A DNA stretch of 64,000 nucleotides, taken from contig PHBU01000001.1 in assembly GCA_002840685.1 (NCBI GenBank), positions 310,001-374,000 of the forward strand, in the 5' to 3' direction. Under the pieces are notes generated by a model, which was not told the DNA's origin, searched no databases, and saw only the letters and a program-made list of their open reading frames with translations. Shown piece by piece: positions 32,172 through 41,055 of the stretch (within the stretch, counting starts at the first letter, position 1; each line of letters starts with the position of its first letter). The position numbers and the translations under genes are program-made. This DNA comes from Chloroflexi bacterium HGW-Chloroflexi-6 (GTDB lineage Bacteria; Chloroflexota; Anaerolineae; Anaerolineales; Villigracilaceae).

Positions 32172-32780
32172 ATGTTACATCCGACCTACGAAACCTTGAC
32201 GAACTACCTGGAAAATCAACTCTCTGACGCTGAACGAGCGCAGTTGGAGATGCATCTTTCTCAACCTTGCCAAAAGTGCAGCGTTAAAATCGACCGCTTG
32301 CGCTCGGTTTTGGCGATTTCTGCCGCAGACCGGACGGTTGCGCCTCCCCCAGACGTTTTAAAACAAGCAATAGCCCTGTACCAGAAACGGGTAAACCCTG
32401 CTCTTTTGCCGCACATGCGTGTGCTGGCGGCCTTGCAGTTTGACAGCCGTCTTCAGGCCTCGCCGGCCGCATTTCGCGGAGTGGCGCGAACACGTCAGCT
32501 GCTTTTCACGGCCCAGGAGGTGGACATCGATCTACAACTCACCCCTGAACACGGCGACCAAAACCTGGTCGGGCAAATCCTTGGACCGAAACAAAACCAG
32601 CAAGTCCCGCTGGCCTTTGTCAGCCTGCAAAATAAGACGGGAAAACTTTTGAAGGGAGCAGAGACCGATCCGTACGGACAATTTGCCTTCCGCCAAATCC
32701 TCCCGGGCGTTTACGATCTCATCTTTGACCTCGGGAGTCAGGAAATCGCGATCCTTGACCTAGAGCTCAGTAATGACTAA
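32172..32780 (+). CDS. putative cytosolic anti-sigma factor: zinc-finger-like N-terminus plus beta-sandwich
   Basis: 202 residues. The N-terminal YETLTNYLENQLSDAERAQLEMHLSQPCQKC resembles the anti-sigma zinc-binding domain, with His28, Cys33 and Cys36; the spacing is Hx4Cx2C rather than the usual Hx3Cx2C. No membrane helix is present, so it should be soluble. The C-terminal part (about 105-202) is beta-rich and ends in GQFAFRQILPGVYDLIFDLGSQEIAILDLEL, like carboxypeptidase-regulatory or related sandwich domains. It starts 85 bases after the sigma gene without a clear Shine-Dalgarno, and its end overlaps the CHAT gene by eight bases. Anti-sigma function is inferred from context and motif. Confidence 0.65.
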   Translation: MLHPTYETLTNYLENQLSDAERAQLEMHLSQPCQKCSVKIDRLRSVLAISAADRTVAPPPDVLKQAIALYQKRVNPALLPHMRVLAALQFDSRLQASPAAFRGVARTRQLLFTAQEVDIDLQLTPEHGDQNLVGQILGPKQNQQVPLAFVSLQNKTGKLLKGAETDPYGQFAFRQILPGVYDLIFDLGSQEIAILDLELSND

Positions 32781-35631
32781 AGACGAATTGATCGAATTGG
32801 TGTGCGCTGCGCCTGATGCGCAGGCCCGTCGTCTCCTATTGGAGGCGCATCCAGACATTGTGCAGATCGATACGGTGGCTGCGCTAAAAGAGCGTGCCGA
32901 TCTCCTCGAACAGGACGATGCGCGGCAGGCCCTTTCGCTTGGCCTGATCGCGGAAGAGATCGCTGAAGCCTTGTCGAGCGACGAAGCCCGGGCCCTGGCT
33001 CTGTGGACACAGGCCAATGCCTACGATTTCCTTGCTGAAAACGAATCCGCTGTGCGTTGCTATGAACGCGCGGCGGAACTTTTTAACGCCGCCGGAAAGC
33101 CGCTCGAAGCCGCCCGCACGGCCGTCGGTCAGATGTTTACCTTGATGCAATTGGGCCAATTTGAGCAGTCCCAACTACTGGCGCAATCTGCCCGGGAAAT
33201 TTTTGTCGAGCACGGGGATATGCTTTCCATGGCAAAGATCGACATGAATCTGGGCAGCTTGCATTATCAACAGGGGAAATACGCCCTGGCGCTGGATGAT
33301 TACAAACAGGCGACCGTTGCTTTTGAATCTTTGGGAGAGACTTTCTACCTTGCGATGAACCAGATTAACCAGGCCACCGCGCTGACGATGCTGGATGATT
33401 TCTTGATGGCTGAACAACTTCACGAACAGGCTGGCCCTGTTTTTGAAAAAGCCGATTTGCGCACGATCGCCGCATCGGTGGATCACGATCTGGCCTTCCT
33501 GCAATATGCGCGCGGAAATTATGCCCAGGCTTTCCGAACCTTTGAGCGTGCCCGAGCTACCTTCTCCAGCCTTGATCTGCAAGCCAATCTGGCAATGACC
33601 GATTTGGAAGAAAGCGACCTGTACCTTGACCTGAATCTCCCCGGCGAAGCCCTGCGCTTGGCCCGGCAGGCCGAAAAATCCTTCGCCGAAATGGGCATGA
33701 CCTATGAGCTTGCCCGCAGCCAGGCAAACCTTTCACTGGCGCTGGCCCGCCTGGGTCAACGAGAAAAAGCGGCCGCCCTTTTGCTGGATACCCAAAATTT
33801 ATTTGTTTCGCTGGGCAACGAAGCCTGGATCGCGCACACTGACCTGCAGCGCGCAGAGATCCTTGGCCAGGATGGTCAGTACGATCAGGCCAGATACCTG
33901 GCGCTCAAGGCGGCCCAGGCCTATCAAAAGCTGGGGATGAAAACCAAGCAAGCCTATGCCCATATCCTCTGCGCCAATTTCTGGGCAGAGAACAGGCAAT
34001 GGGCCCAAAGCTTGCAAGAGATCCAGATTGCGAGTGAAATCCTGGTTGAGCTTGCTGCTCCCTGGCTCCACCAGCGGATTGACACCTGTCTGGGCCGTGT
34101 TTATGAGGGGCTGGGAGAAATCCCAAGAGCAATCGAACATTATCAAAAAGCCACCAGCGCGATCGAGCAAATGGCTGCTGCGCTTACGGCGGATGAGCAT
34201 CGCACCGCTTTTGTCGCCGACAAACTCACGCCCTACGAGGCGCTGGTCAGCTTATATGCGGAAGAAAACCCGGCCCTGGCGTTTACCTGGGCTGAACAGG
34301 CCAAGTCGCGCGCCCTGGTTGATTTGCTGGCTGCCGGGGTTCGCCCACGTCTGCACATCGATGACGATATGGATGCCCGCCGGGCGGAACGGCTGCAAGC
34401 GATTCGGGATGAGCTGAACTGGCTGTATACCCGTCTGACGCGCGGCGCTGAGCCGGGTGAAACCGGCGCCCCTGCCGCCAGCCCCGAAACCTGGGCCAAG
34501 ATCGAAGAACGCGAGCAGGAGGCCACCTCCATCTTGCGCGCCCTGCAGGGACGTCATGCCGAGGATCTTTCGCTGATCCGGGCCGCGCCTTTAACACCCG
34601 CCGATATCCAGTCGGGTCTACCGGAAGACACAGCGCTGCTGGAATATTTCGTTGCCCGCGGGCAGATTTTCGCCTTCGTTATCACCCGCAACGAAATCCA
34701 TTCCTACCCGGCCATTGCCTCCCTTTCGGATGTATTGGCTTTGTTGGAAAATCTGGCTTTCCAGTTCTCCAAGTTCCAGTACGGGTTATCCTATTACGAA
34801 CGGCATCGCGCCACGCTTTTACAGAGCACACAAGAGATCCTGACCGGGCTCGGACAGAAACTAATCGCTCCCATGTGGAATGCGTTGTCAAAGATGAACG
34901 GCCTGATCGTCATCCCGCATGGCCCATTGCATTCATTACCTTTCCAGGCTTTGCGTATCAAGGATCGGTATCTGATCGAGACCCACGCCGTATCCCATGC
35001 GCCAAGCGCGGCCGTGCTGAAATTTTGCTGGAAGAAACCTGCCCCGCCTGCAGCAGAACGCCCTTTTGTTGGCAAACCTTTGCTGGTGGGTATTCCCGAT
35101 GAACGTATTTCGCACGTTACCAATGAGATTCGGGCGCTCTCCGGGTTGTTTGGGAATAGCGATGTTTTACTTGGCGAACAGGCGACCTTTGAGCGGGTCT
35201 GCCAGTTCACATCATCCTGTGGAGTCTTTCACCTCGCCGCGCACGGCTTGTTCCGTCCGGAAGCACCCCTGTTATCCTCCATTCGCCTGGCCGACCGCTG
35301 GCTGGCCGTGCAGGATATCTATAACCTTGACCTCAACGCTGCGCTGGTAACGCTCAGCGCCTGCGAAACGGGTCTCGGGCATGATGCCGGAGGCGACGAT
35401 CTGGTGGGATTGGTGCGAGGCTTTCTGTATGCCGGCGCAGCATCGCTCGTTGTCAGCCTGTGGACAGTCGATGATGAAGCCATGACCCGCCTGGTGACAG
35501 ATTTTTATTCCCGCTGGTTGGCAGGCAGCTCCAAAGTCCAGGCCCTGCGCCAGGCCCAAATCGCCTTGCTCAGAGAATATGAGCACCCATATTATTGGGC
35601 GCCTTTGATCCTGGTAGGGAACCAAAAGTAA
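32773..35631 (+). CDS. TPR-CHAT protein (caspase-like protease)
   Basis: 952 residues. Residues about 60-480 are a series of tetratricopeptide-like helix pairs (ANAYDFLAENESAVRCYERAAELFNAAGK, MNLGSLHYQQGKYALALDDYKQAT, GRVYEGLGEIPRAIEHYQKA). The C-terminal third is a CHAT domain of the caspase clan. Its catalytic dyad is visible as FHLAAHG (His824) and LVTLSACETG (Cys864), followed by GFLYAGAASLVVSLWTVDD. Active CHAT proteases cleave partner proteins after activation through the TPR part. The gene overlaps the putative anti-sigma gene by eight bases, so that protein is the first candidate substrate. No CRISPR or cyclic-nucleotide-sensor genes are nearby. Confidence 0.9.
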   Translation: MTKDELIELVCAAPDAQARRLLLEAHPDIVQIDTVAALKERADLLEQDDARQALSLGLIAEEIAEALSSDEARALALWTQANAYDFLAENESAVRCYERAAELFNAAGKPLEAARTAVGQMFTLMQLGQFEQSQLLAQSAREIFVEHGDMLSMAKIDMNLGSLHYQQGKYALALDDYKQATVAFESLGETFYLAMNQINQATALTMLDDFLMAEQLHEQAGPVFEKADLRTIAASVDHDLAFLQYARGNYAQAFRTFERARATFSSLDLQANLAMTDLEESDLYLDLNLPGEALRLARQAEKSFAEMGMTYELARSQANLSLALARLGQREKAAALLLDTQNLFVSLGNEAWIAHTDLQRAEILGQDGQYDQARYLALKAAQAYQKLGMKTKQAYAHILCANFWAENRQWAQSLQEIQIASEILVELAAPWLHQRIDTCLGRVYEGLGEIPRAIEHYQKATSAIEQMAAALTADEHRTAFVADKLTPYEALVSLYAEENPALAFTWAEQAKSRALVDLLAAGVRPRLHIDDDMDARRAERLQAIRDELNWLYTRLTRGAEPGETGAPAASPETWAKIEEREQEATSILRALQGRHAEDLSLIRAAPLTPADIQSGLPEDTALLEYFVARGQIFAFVITRNEIHSYPAIASLSDVLALLENLAFQFSKFQYGLSYYERHRATLLQSTQEILTGLGQKLIAPMWNALSKMNGLIVIPHGPLHSLPFQALRIKDRYLIETHAVSHAPSAAVLKFCWKKPAPPAAERPFVGKPLLVGIPDERISHVTNEIRALSGLFGNSDVLLGEQATFERVCQFTSSCGVFHLAAHGLFRPEAPLLSSIRLADRWLAVQDIYNLDLNAALVTLSACETGLGHDAGGDDLVGLVRGFLYAGAASLVVSLWTVDDEAMTRLVTDFYSRWLAGSSKVQALRQAQIALLREYEHPYYWAPLILVGNQK

Positions 35632-35664
35632 GTTTATCGTTTTGTCGTTCGTTTGGAGGCAGTC

Positions 35665-38031
35665 ATGAAAAGGTCCGTTTTTCTTCGATGCCAGATGTTC
35701 ATTGGTTTGATTGTGTTGAGCGCGCTTATCGCAACAACATTCGGCTCTGCCAACGCAAGCACAACCCAAATATCCGATCCGCCTTCTGATCAGGTTGCCG
35801 TAAAACTCAAGCCTGGCGTAGCGATTAACACAATCCTGGCCCGCTATAATGCAACCCTGCTGGGGACAGTCACTGAAACCAATTTTTATTTTTTAGAGCT
35901 ACTCAACGGGCAGACCGCCAGCCAATTGCTTCCTCAATTAAATGCTGACCCAGATCTGTACTACGCCGAACCCAATTACTATGCAGACGGGACGCCTGAT
36001 GGGGGAGTAATTTTATTGAGGGCCCATATGGCCCCCATGGCAGAGGTCATCCTGCTTCGGGCGCATGGAGAGCTTACGCCCACTCCTCCCGGAAATCCGG
36101 ACCAGTGGGCCTGGAACAAGATTGGGCTGGCCGATGCTCAAAAAATATCGACCGGGCAGGGCATCATCATCGCAGTTCTGGATACCGGCCTGGCTGCCGA
36201 CCATTCGTTGTTGAGAAGTTCGATCGCCGCCGGCTATGATTTTGTCGGCATGAGCAACAGCATTTACGACACCGGCAACGGGTTGGACGACGATGGCGAC
36301 GGCATAATCGATGAAGATCTCGGGCATGGCACCCATGTCTCAGGCATCATCCTGACCGAGGCGCCGGGCGTCCAGATTATGCCGATCCGTGTCTTAAATT
36401 CAGACGGCGTCGGCACCTATTGGGAAGTCGCGGCCGGCATCCGCTTCGCAGTAGATCATGGAGCCAAAATCATCAACATGAGTCTCAGTGCGCCGAGGTT
36501 AACACCATCCCTCGCAGATGCTCTGAATTATGCCGCTTCGCGCGGGGTGCTGGTCGTCGGAGCGGCCGGGACCGGCTCCGGGCCGAACTACCCGGCTGCT
36601 TACAGCGGCGTGATCGGCGTGGGAGCCAGCGACCAGAACGATGCCGTCGCCTGGTTCTCCGGCGGGCAAGCTGCCGATAATGATGTTTTTGCCCCCGGCG
36701 TCGATATTTACAGCGCATTCCCGTATAACAATTACGCCCTGGGGAGCGGAACCTCGATGGCGGCCCCGATGGTCTCGGCCGAGGCCGCCCTGCTGATGTC
36801 GCGTTACCCGGATTGGAGTCCGAGCAAGGTCATCCAGCGCGTTCTTGAAAAGACCGCCCCGATCACCGGCGCTACTGCCAGGCGGATCGACTTGGCTGCG
36901 GCCCTCAGCACCGGGCTGGCGGTCGAATATATGGCGAACGACACCGGAGCGCCAAACGACAACAACATCAAGCCGCGCATCAAGATCGTCAACAACACGG
37001 CAGAAGCCATCCCATTAAGCCAGATCAAACTCCGCTACTGGTACACCAGCGACTCCAACCAGCCCCAAACTTTCAACTGCGATTTTGCGTCCGTTGGCTG
37101 CGGCAACCTGACCGGCGTTTTTGTGCAGCTTCCTGACAACAGCCTGAACAAAACCACAGTATCTGACACATCCCTGGAAATCGGTTTTGCAGAGAGCGCT
37201 GGCAGCCTTGCGGCCGGCGGCTGGACGGAAATGTATTTGCGTTTCAATAAAAACGATTGGAGCAATTACACCGAAGCCAACGATTATTCTTTCGATGCCA
37301 GCAGGATGGCTCCCGGGGCATGGGATCGCATCACTCTTTCTCGAAACGGCGGATTGATTTGGGGAGTCGAACCCGCAAGGACAACCTCGAGCGCTACAGC
37401 CACGCTGGCCCCGGCTACTAGCGCACCAACCCGCACCAGCACCCCAATCCCGACCTCCACCGCCCAGCCGAGCAAAACATCGACGCCCGTTCCTCAGCTG
37501 CCAACCAAAACAGCAACCCCAACGACGACAAAGACCAGCGCGCCCGCGACTTCGACGCCTGCCACCTCGCCTGCCAGTTCCATCAAGCTGAAATACATGC
37601 CAGGCACTGCGGCATCCAGCAGCCAGGCGATTTCCCCTTACCTGTCGTTGTTCAACTCAGGGACGGCCAGCATCCCGCTGAACCAGATCAAGATCCGCTA
37701 CTGGTTCACTGTCGATGGCGATAAACCCCAAAGCTATTGGTGCGATTATTCATCTCTTGGCTGCGGAAATATCACCGCGCAATTTGTCCCGCTGACTGTT
37801 TCTCGCGCCGGGGCCGATTATTACCTTGAGATTGGTTTTACATCCGCGGCCGGGAGTCTGGCTCCGGGCGCCAACACCGGCCAGATTCAGAGTCGCTTCT
37901 CCAAGAACGATTGGAGTGCTTATACACAAACCGGGGATTATTCGTTCGACCCGTTCAAAACCCAACTCGCCGATTGGACGAAGATAACCGTTTACCAAAA
38001 CGGGGTCTTGATCTGGGGGATCGAACCGTAA
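35665..38031 (+). CDS. secreted S8 subtilisin-like protease with two CBM3 modules
   Basis: 788 residues. GGAGG lies eight bases before the ATG at 35665, and a signal peptide follows (MKRSVFLRCQMFIGLIVLSALIATTFGSANA). A short propeptide-like domain (about 45-110) precedes the S8 catalytic domain, whose triad is Asp173 (AVLDTG), His221 (GHGTHVSG) and Ser364 (GTSMAAP). Residues about 420-570 and 638-788 are two CBM3 modules (IKLRYWYTSDSNQPQ, NDWSNYTEANDYSFD; IKIRYWFTVDGDKPQ, NDWSAYTQTGDYSFD) joined by a Thr/Pro-rich linker. CBM3 normally binds crystalline cellulose, so this protease may be held on plant fibre. VILLRAH occurs twice (near residues 115 and 128). Confidence 0.9.
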   Translation: MKRSVFLRCQMFIGLIVLSALIATTFGSANASTTQISDPPSDQVAVKLKPGVAINTILARYNATLLGTVTETNFYFLELLNGQTASQLLPQLNADPDLYYAEPNYYADGTPDGGVILLRAHMAPMAEVILLRAHGELTPTPPGNPDQWAWNKIGLADAQKISTGQGIIIAVLDTGLAADHSLLRSSIAAGYDFVGMSNSIYDTGNGLDDDGDGIIDEDLGHGTHVSGIILTEAPGVQIMPIRVLNSDGVGTYWEVAAGIRFAVDHGAKIINMSLSAPRLTPSLADALNYAASRGVLVVGAAGTGSGPNYPAAYSGVIGVGASDQNDAVAWFSGGQAADNDVFAPGVDIYSAFPYNNYALGSGTSMAAPMVSAEAALLMSRYPDWSPSKVIQRVLEKTAPITGATARRIDLAAALSTGLAVEYMANDTGAPNDNNIKPRIKIVNNTAEAIPLSQIKLRYWYTSDSNQPQTFNCDFASVGCGNLTGVFVQLPDNSLNKTTVSDTSLEIGFAESAGSLAAGGWTEMYLRFNKNDWSNYTEANDYSFDASRMAPGAWDRITLSRNGGLIWGVEPARTTSSATATLAPATSAPTRTSTPIPTSTAQPSKTSTPVPQLPTKTATPTTTKTSAPATSTPATSPASSIKLKYMPGTAASSSQAISPYLSLFNSGTASIPLNQIKIRYWFTVDGDKPQSYWCDYSSLGCGNITAQFVPLTVSRAGADYYLEIGFTSAAGSLAPGANTGQIQSRFSKNDWSAYTQTGDYSFDPFKTQLADWTKITVYQNGVLIWGIEP

Positions 38032-38050
38032 CTACTTAAATCTGCAAGTA

Positions 38051-38084
38051 AAAAAGGCTGTCCTTGAGAAAGGGCAGCCTTTTT
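38051..38084 (+). terminator. terminator after the subtilisin gene
   Basis: AAAAAGGCTGTCC (38051-38063) pairs with GGGCAGCCTTTTT (38072-38084) with one G-U pair. It closes the sigma/CHAT/subtilisin transcript and separates it from the cellulases. The remaining leader to 38320 is AT-rich; nothing else is seen. Confidence 0.8.
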
Positions 38085-38320
38085 GGTTAAGAACGGGGCG
38101 AAATCAAATTTGCAATGTATTTATTTTTTATTTTCTCTTCTCTATAGAGATAAGCGCGGAATTTTCCCAAAGCGCTTGATGTTCGTGAACCACCCTCATG
38201 CTGATTTTTGGATGTGTGCGGAAATGACAGAAAGGAGAAATGCCATCAAACCTAATATTTTTTCTTTCAGCGATCGTTTGTGTTGCTTTGAACATCCAGA
38301 AATCAATAGAGGAGATTGAA

Positions 38321-40930
38321 ATGACTCACAATCGAATTCAAATGTCTGATTTAAAACGCAAAGCGACTTTGCTTTTAGGGGTACTGGCACTGGTTTCCAT
38401 TTTGCTGTCATCTCTGGGCATCCCGGTCAGCCCGGTTTCTGCCCAAACCGCGCCTATCGTATTTCGCGTCGATGCGAACGGCAACCTGACTGCGAATGGC
38501 GTGGCCTTCCGTGTTAAGGGCGGATCCTGGTTCGGCCTTCAGGGCCGGCATGAGCCGTCCAATGACGCCACCAACCCGAGCGGCGCGCCGATGGAACAGT
38601 ATATGGGCAACGTTTTCTGGAACCCGAGCACCCGCACCTACGCAGGGGATGTCGCCGAGTTCAAAGCCATGGGCATCAACGTGGTCAGAATCCCATTGGT
38701 TACCCAGACCCTGACCGGCACCGACCCGCAAGGCATGGCCCCCTATCTGAAGAATACCGCCTCCGTTCAAATTTCCAACTCGCGCCTGGCGCTCGAGACG
38801 GTCATCAAGGAATTGGACGCCGCCGGCATCTACGTGCTGCTTGACATCCACTCCTGCTCCAACTACGTGGACTGGAGAAAAGGCCGCCTGGATGCGCGTC
38901 CGCCGTATGTTGACGCCACCCGCGAGAACTACGATTTCAAACGCGAGGATTCTTCCTGTGCCGCGACCAACAACCCGAGCACCGTCACCCGCATCCAGGC
39001 CTATGATGAGGCCAAGTGGCTCGCCGACCTCAAAACACTGGCCGGTTTGGAAGCGCAGCTCGGCGTCAGCAACATCCTCGGCATCGACATCTTCAATGAG
39101 CCCTGGGATTACACCTGGGCAGAGTGGAAGACGCTCAGCGAGCATGCCTACACGGCAATTAACTCGGTTAATCCCAATGTTCTGATCTTTGTTGAGGGCA
39201 TTTCAGCCACTGCCGGCAACCAGGATGGCACCCCGAACACTATCACCCAGGTGCCGTACGGTTCTTCCGGCATCGTCCCGAACTGGGGCGGAAACCTGTA
39301 CGAAGCTGGCGCAAACCCGCCCAACATTCCAAAAGACCGGCTGGTTTTCTCCCCGCACGTTTACGGCCCATCGGTATTCGTCGGGAAACAGTTCGCTGAT
39401 CCGGCCCAGCCTCAGTGCGCGGAACTTGAAGGCGATGCTTTCGGCGATGCAAAGTGCAACATTGTGATCAACCCGACGCTACTCCAGCAAGGCTGGGAAG
39501 ACCACTGGGGCTACCTGAAAGATATGGGCTATGCGGTGGTCATCGGCGAGTGGGGCGGCAACATGGATTGGCCGAAGGGCAATGCCAACCTGCGCGATCA
39601 GGCCCGCTACAGCTATATGACCGATACCACGACCGACGAACAGTGGCAGAACGCTTTTGCCGACTATTTGATCTCGAAGAGCATTGCCGATACGATCTAC
39701 TGGTCGATCAACCCGGAATCCGGCGATACCGGCGGTCTCTACACCACACCCTACAACCCGGTTTCGAATACGACTGCCTGGGGAACATGGGGCCCTCTCG
39801 ACTCTCGCAAGATGACCCTGGTGCGCAGACTCTGGGATGTGCCAGTCGTTGCCGGGCCGACCGCTACGCCAAGCTTCACGCCCACGACTTGCGCAAACTG
39901 CCCCAGCAACACACCCACTAGCACAGCCAGCCCCACCAGGACCAGCACGGTCACAATGACCCCGGTCAACGGTACATTGAAGGTGCAGTTAACCGGCAAC
40001 ACGGACAATACCCAACAGTCTGCCATGAACCTTCGCATTCGCAATATTGGCACCAGTGCAGTCTCCAATGTTTCAATGCGCCTCTACTTTACGCTCGATG
40101 GCTCACAAGCGGCATCCAGCTATGTACTTGAAAAATATTACGATCAATCCAGCGCAGCAACGGTAACCGGCCCAACCCTGCTTTCTGGCTCCACCTATTA
40201 CTTCACCATTAACTATGGGGCAGCCTCCCTCGCGGCCGGCAGTGCCTGGGATTTCAACACAGCCCTGCATTTGAATAACTGGGCCAGCAATTACACATCC
40301 AGCAACGATTGGTGGCGCGCCAGCGGAACTCTGCCCGCCAGCTATAGTGATTGGGTGAACGTGCCAGCCTATGTAAGCGGTTCACTCTCCTGGGGTACGG
40401 AGCCCGGCGGCAGTACGATCACCAACACGCCGACGCCAACATCTTCACGAACACCCACACCCACCAACAGCGCCACGCCCACGCGCACCAATACCCCCAT
40501 AACCGGCACCCCCACGAACACCAATACGCCAACGGCAACAGCCACACGCACACACACACCGACTGCAACGCCCACACACACCAACACGCCGCCCACTCCG
40601 ATAACCGCCGCCTGTACGGTGACGTATGGCAACCTCAATGATTGGGGCGCCGGATTCACGGCAAATGTGACCATCAAAAACAACGGCACATCGCTCATCA
40701 ATGGCTGGGTCCTGGCCTGGAGCTTCCCTGGCAATCAGACCATCACCAACCTGTGGAACGGAAGCTATACCCAGAGCGGACAATCTGTTTCGGTCACAAA
40801 CCTGGGTTACAACGGCAGCATCCCGGTCAATGGCAGCGTCAATTTTGGCTTCAATGCCAATTACAGCGGAACAAATGCCAGGCCGGCGGCTTTCACCCTG
40901 AACGGCTCGCCTTGCAGCGTCAACCCTTAA
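38321..40930 (+). CDS. secreted GH5 cellulase with CBM3 and CBM2
   Basis: 869 residues. GAGGAG six bases before the ATG at 38321 decides the start; an in-frame ATG at 38240 also has an AAAGGAG but at only two bases. The signal peptide is KATLLLGVLALVSILLSSLGIPVSPVSA. Residues about 45-520 are a GH5 glycoside hydrolase with general acid Glu260 (DIFNEPWDY) and nucleophile Glu410 (VVIGEWGGN). CBM3 spans about 550-695 and CBM2 about 763-869 (CTVTYGNLNDWGAGFTANVTIKNNG), separated by Thr/Pro linkers. It should cut beta-1,4-glucan while bound to cellulose. The CBM3 is close to that of the next gene. Confidence 0.92.
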   Translation: MTHNRIQMSDLKRKATLLLGVLALVSILLSSLGIPVSPVSAQTAPIVFRVDANGNLTANGVAFRVKGGSWFGLQGRHEPSNDATNPSGAPMEQYMGNVFWNPSTRTYAGDVAEFKAMGINVVRIPLVTQTLTGTDPQGMAPYLKNTASVQISNSRLALETVIKELDAAGIYVLLDIHSCSNYVDWRKGRLDARPPYVDATRENYDFKREDSSCAATNNPSTVTRIQAYDEAKWLADLKTLAGLEAQLGVSNILGIDIFNEPWDYTWAEWKTLSEHAYTAINSVNPNVLIFVEGISATAGNQDGTPNTITQVPYGSSGIVPNWGGNLYEAGANPPNIPKDRLVFSPHVYGPSVFVGKQFADPAQPQCAELEGDAFGDAKCNIVINPTLLQQGWEDHWGYLKDMGYAVVIGEWGGNMDWPKGNANLRDQARYSYMTDTTTDEQWQNAFADYLISKSIADTIYWSINPESGDTGGLYTTPYNPVSNTTAWGTWGPLDSRKMTLVRRLWDVPVVAGPTATPSFTPTTCANCPSNTPTSTASPTRTSTVTMTPVNGTLKVQLTGNTDNTQQSAMNLRIRNIGTSAVSNVSMRLYFTLDGSQAASSYVLEKYYDQSSAATVTGPTLLSGSTYYFTINYGAASLAAGSAWDFNTALHLNNWASNYTSSNDWWRASGTLPASYSDWVNVPAYVSGSLSWGTEPGGSTITNTPTPTSSRTPTPTNSATPTRTNTPITGTPTNTNTPTATATRTHTPTATPTHTNTPPTPITAACTVTYGNLNDWGAGFTANVTIKNNGTSLINGWVLAWSFPGNQTITNLWNGSYTQSGQSVSVTNLGYNGSIPVNGSVNFGFNANYSGTNARPAAFTLNGSPCSVNP
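40130..40149 (+). repeat. 20-base identical stretch shared by two CBM3 modules
   Basis: The 20 bases starting GAAAAATATTACGATC are identical at 42328-42347 in the following gene. Both encode EKYYDQS of the CBM3 modules, indicating recent duplication or exchange. Confidence 0.6.
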
Positions 40931-41055
40931 GCCACAGAAAGGAATTTCTAAATTCATTTATTCATACTTTCCAGAGCTAGTGACCAAAAGTCCAATCTAA
41001 TCCGTTTCATAATGTCTCTTTGCTAAAGTGTTACACTCATACAAAGGAGAAAGAA

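Noticed and set aside
31505..35631. Type III-E CRISPR-associated protease locus
   Set aside because: Only the TPR-CHAT and sigma-like parts resemble it; there is no gRAMP effector, no cas1/cas2 and no repeat array in the window.
38240..38320. Alternative upstream start for the GH5 cellulase with a good-looking AAAGGAG
   Set aside because: The ribosome site is only two bases from that ATG, and it would add a second hydrophobic segment before a normal signal peptide; 38321 fits better.
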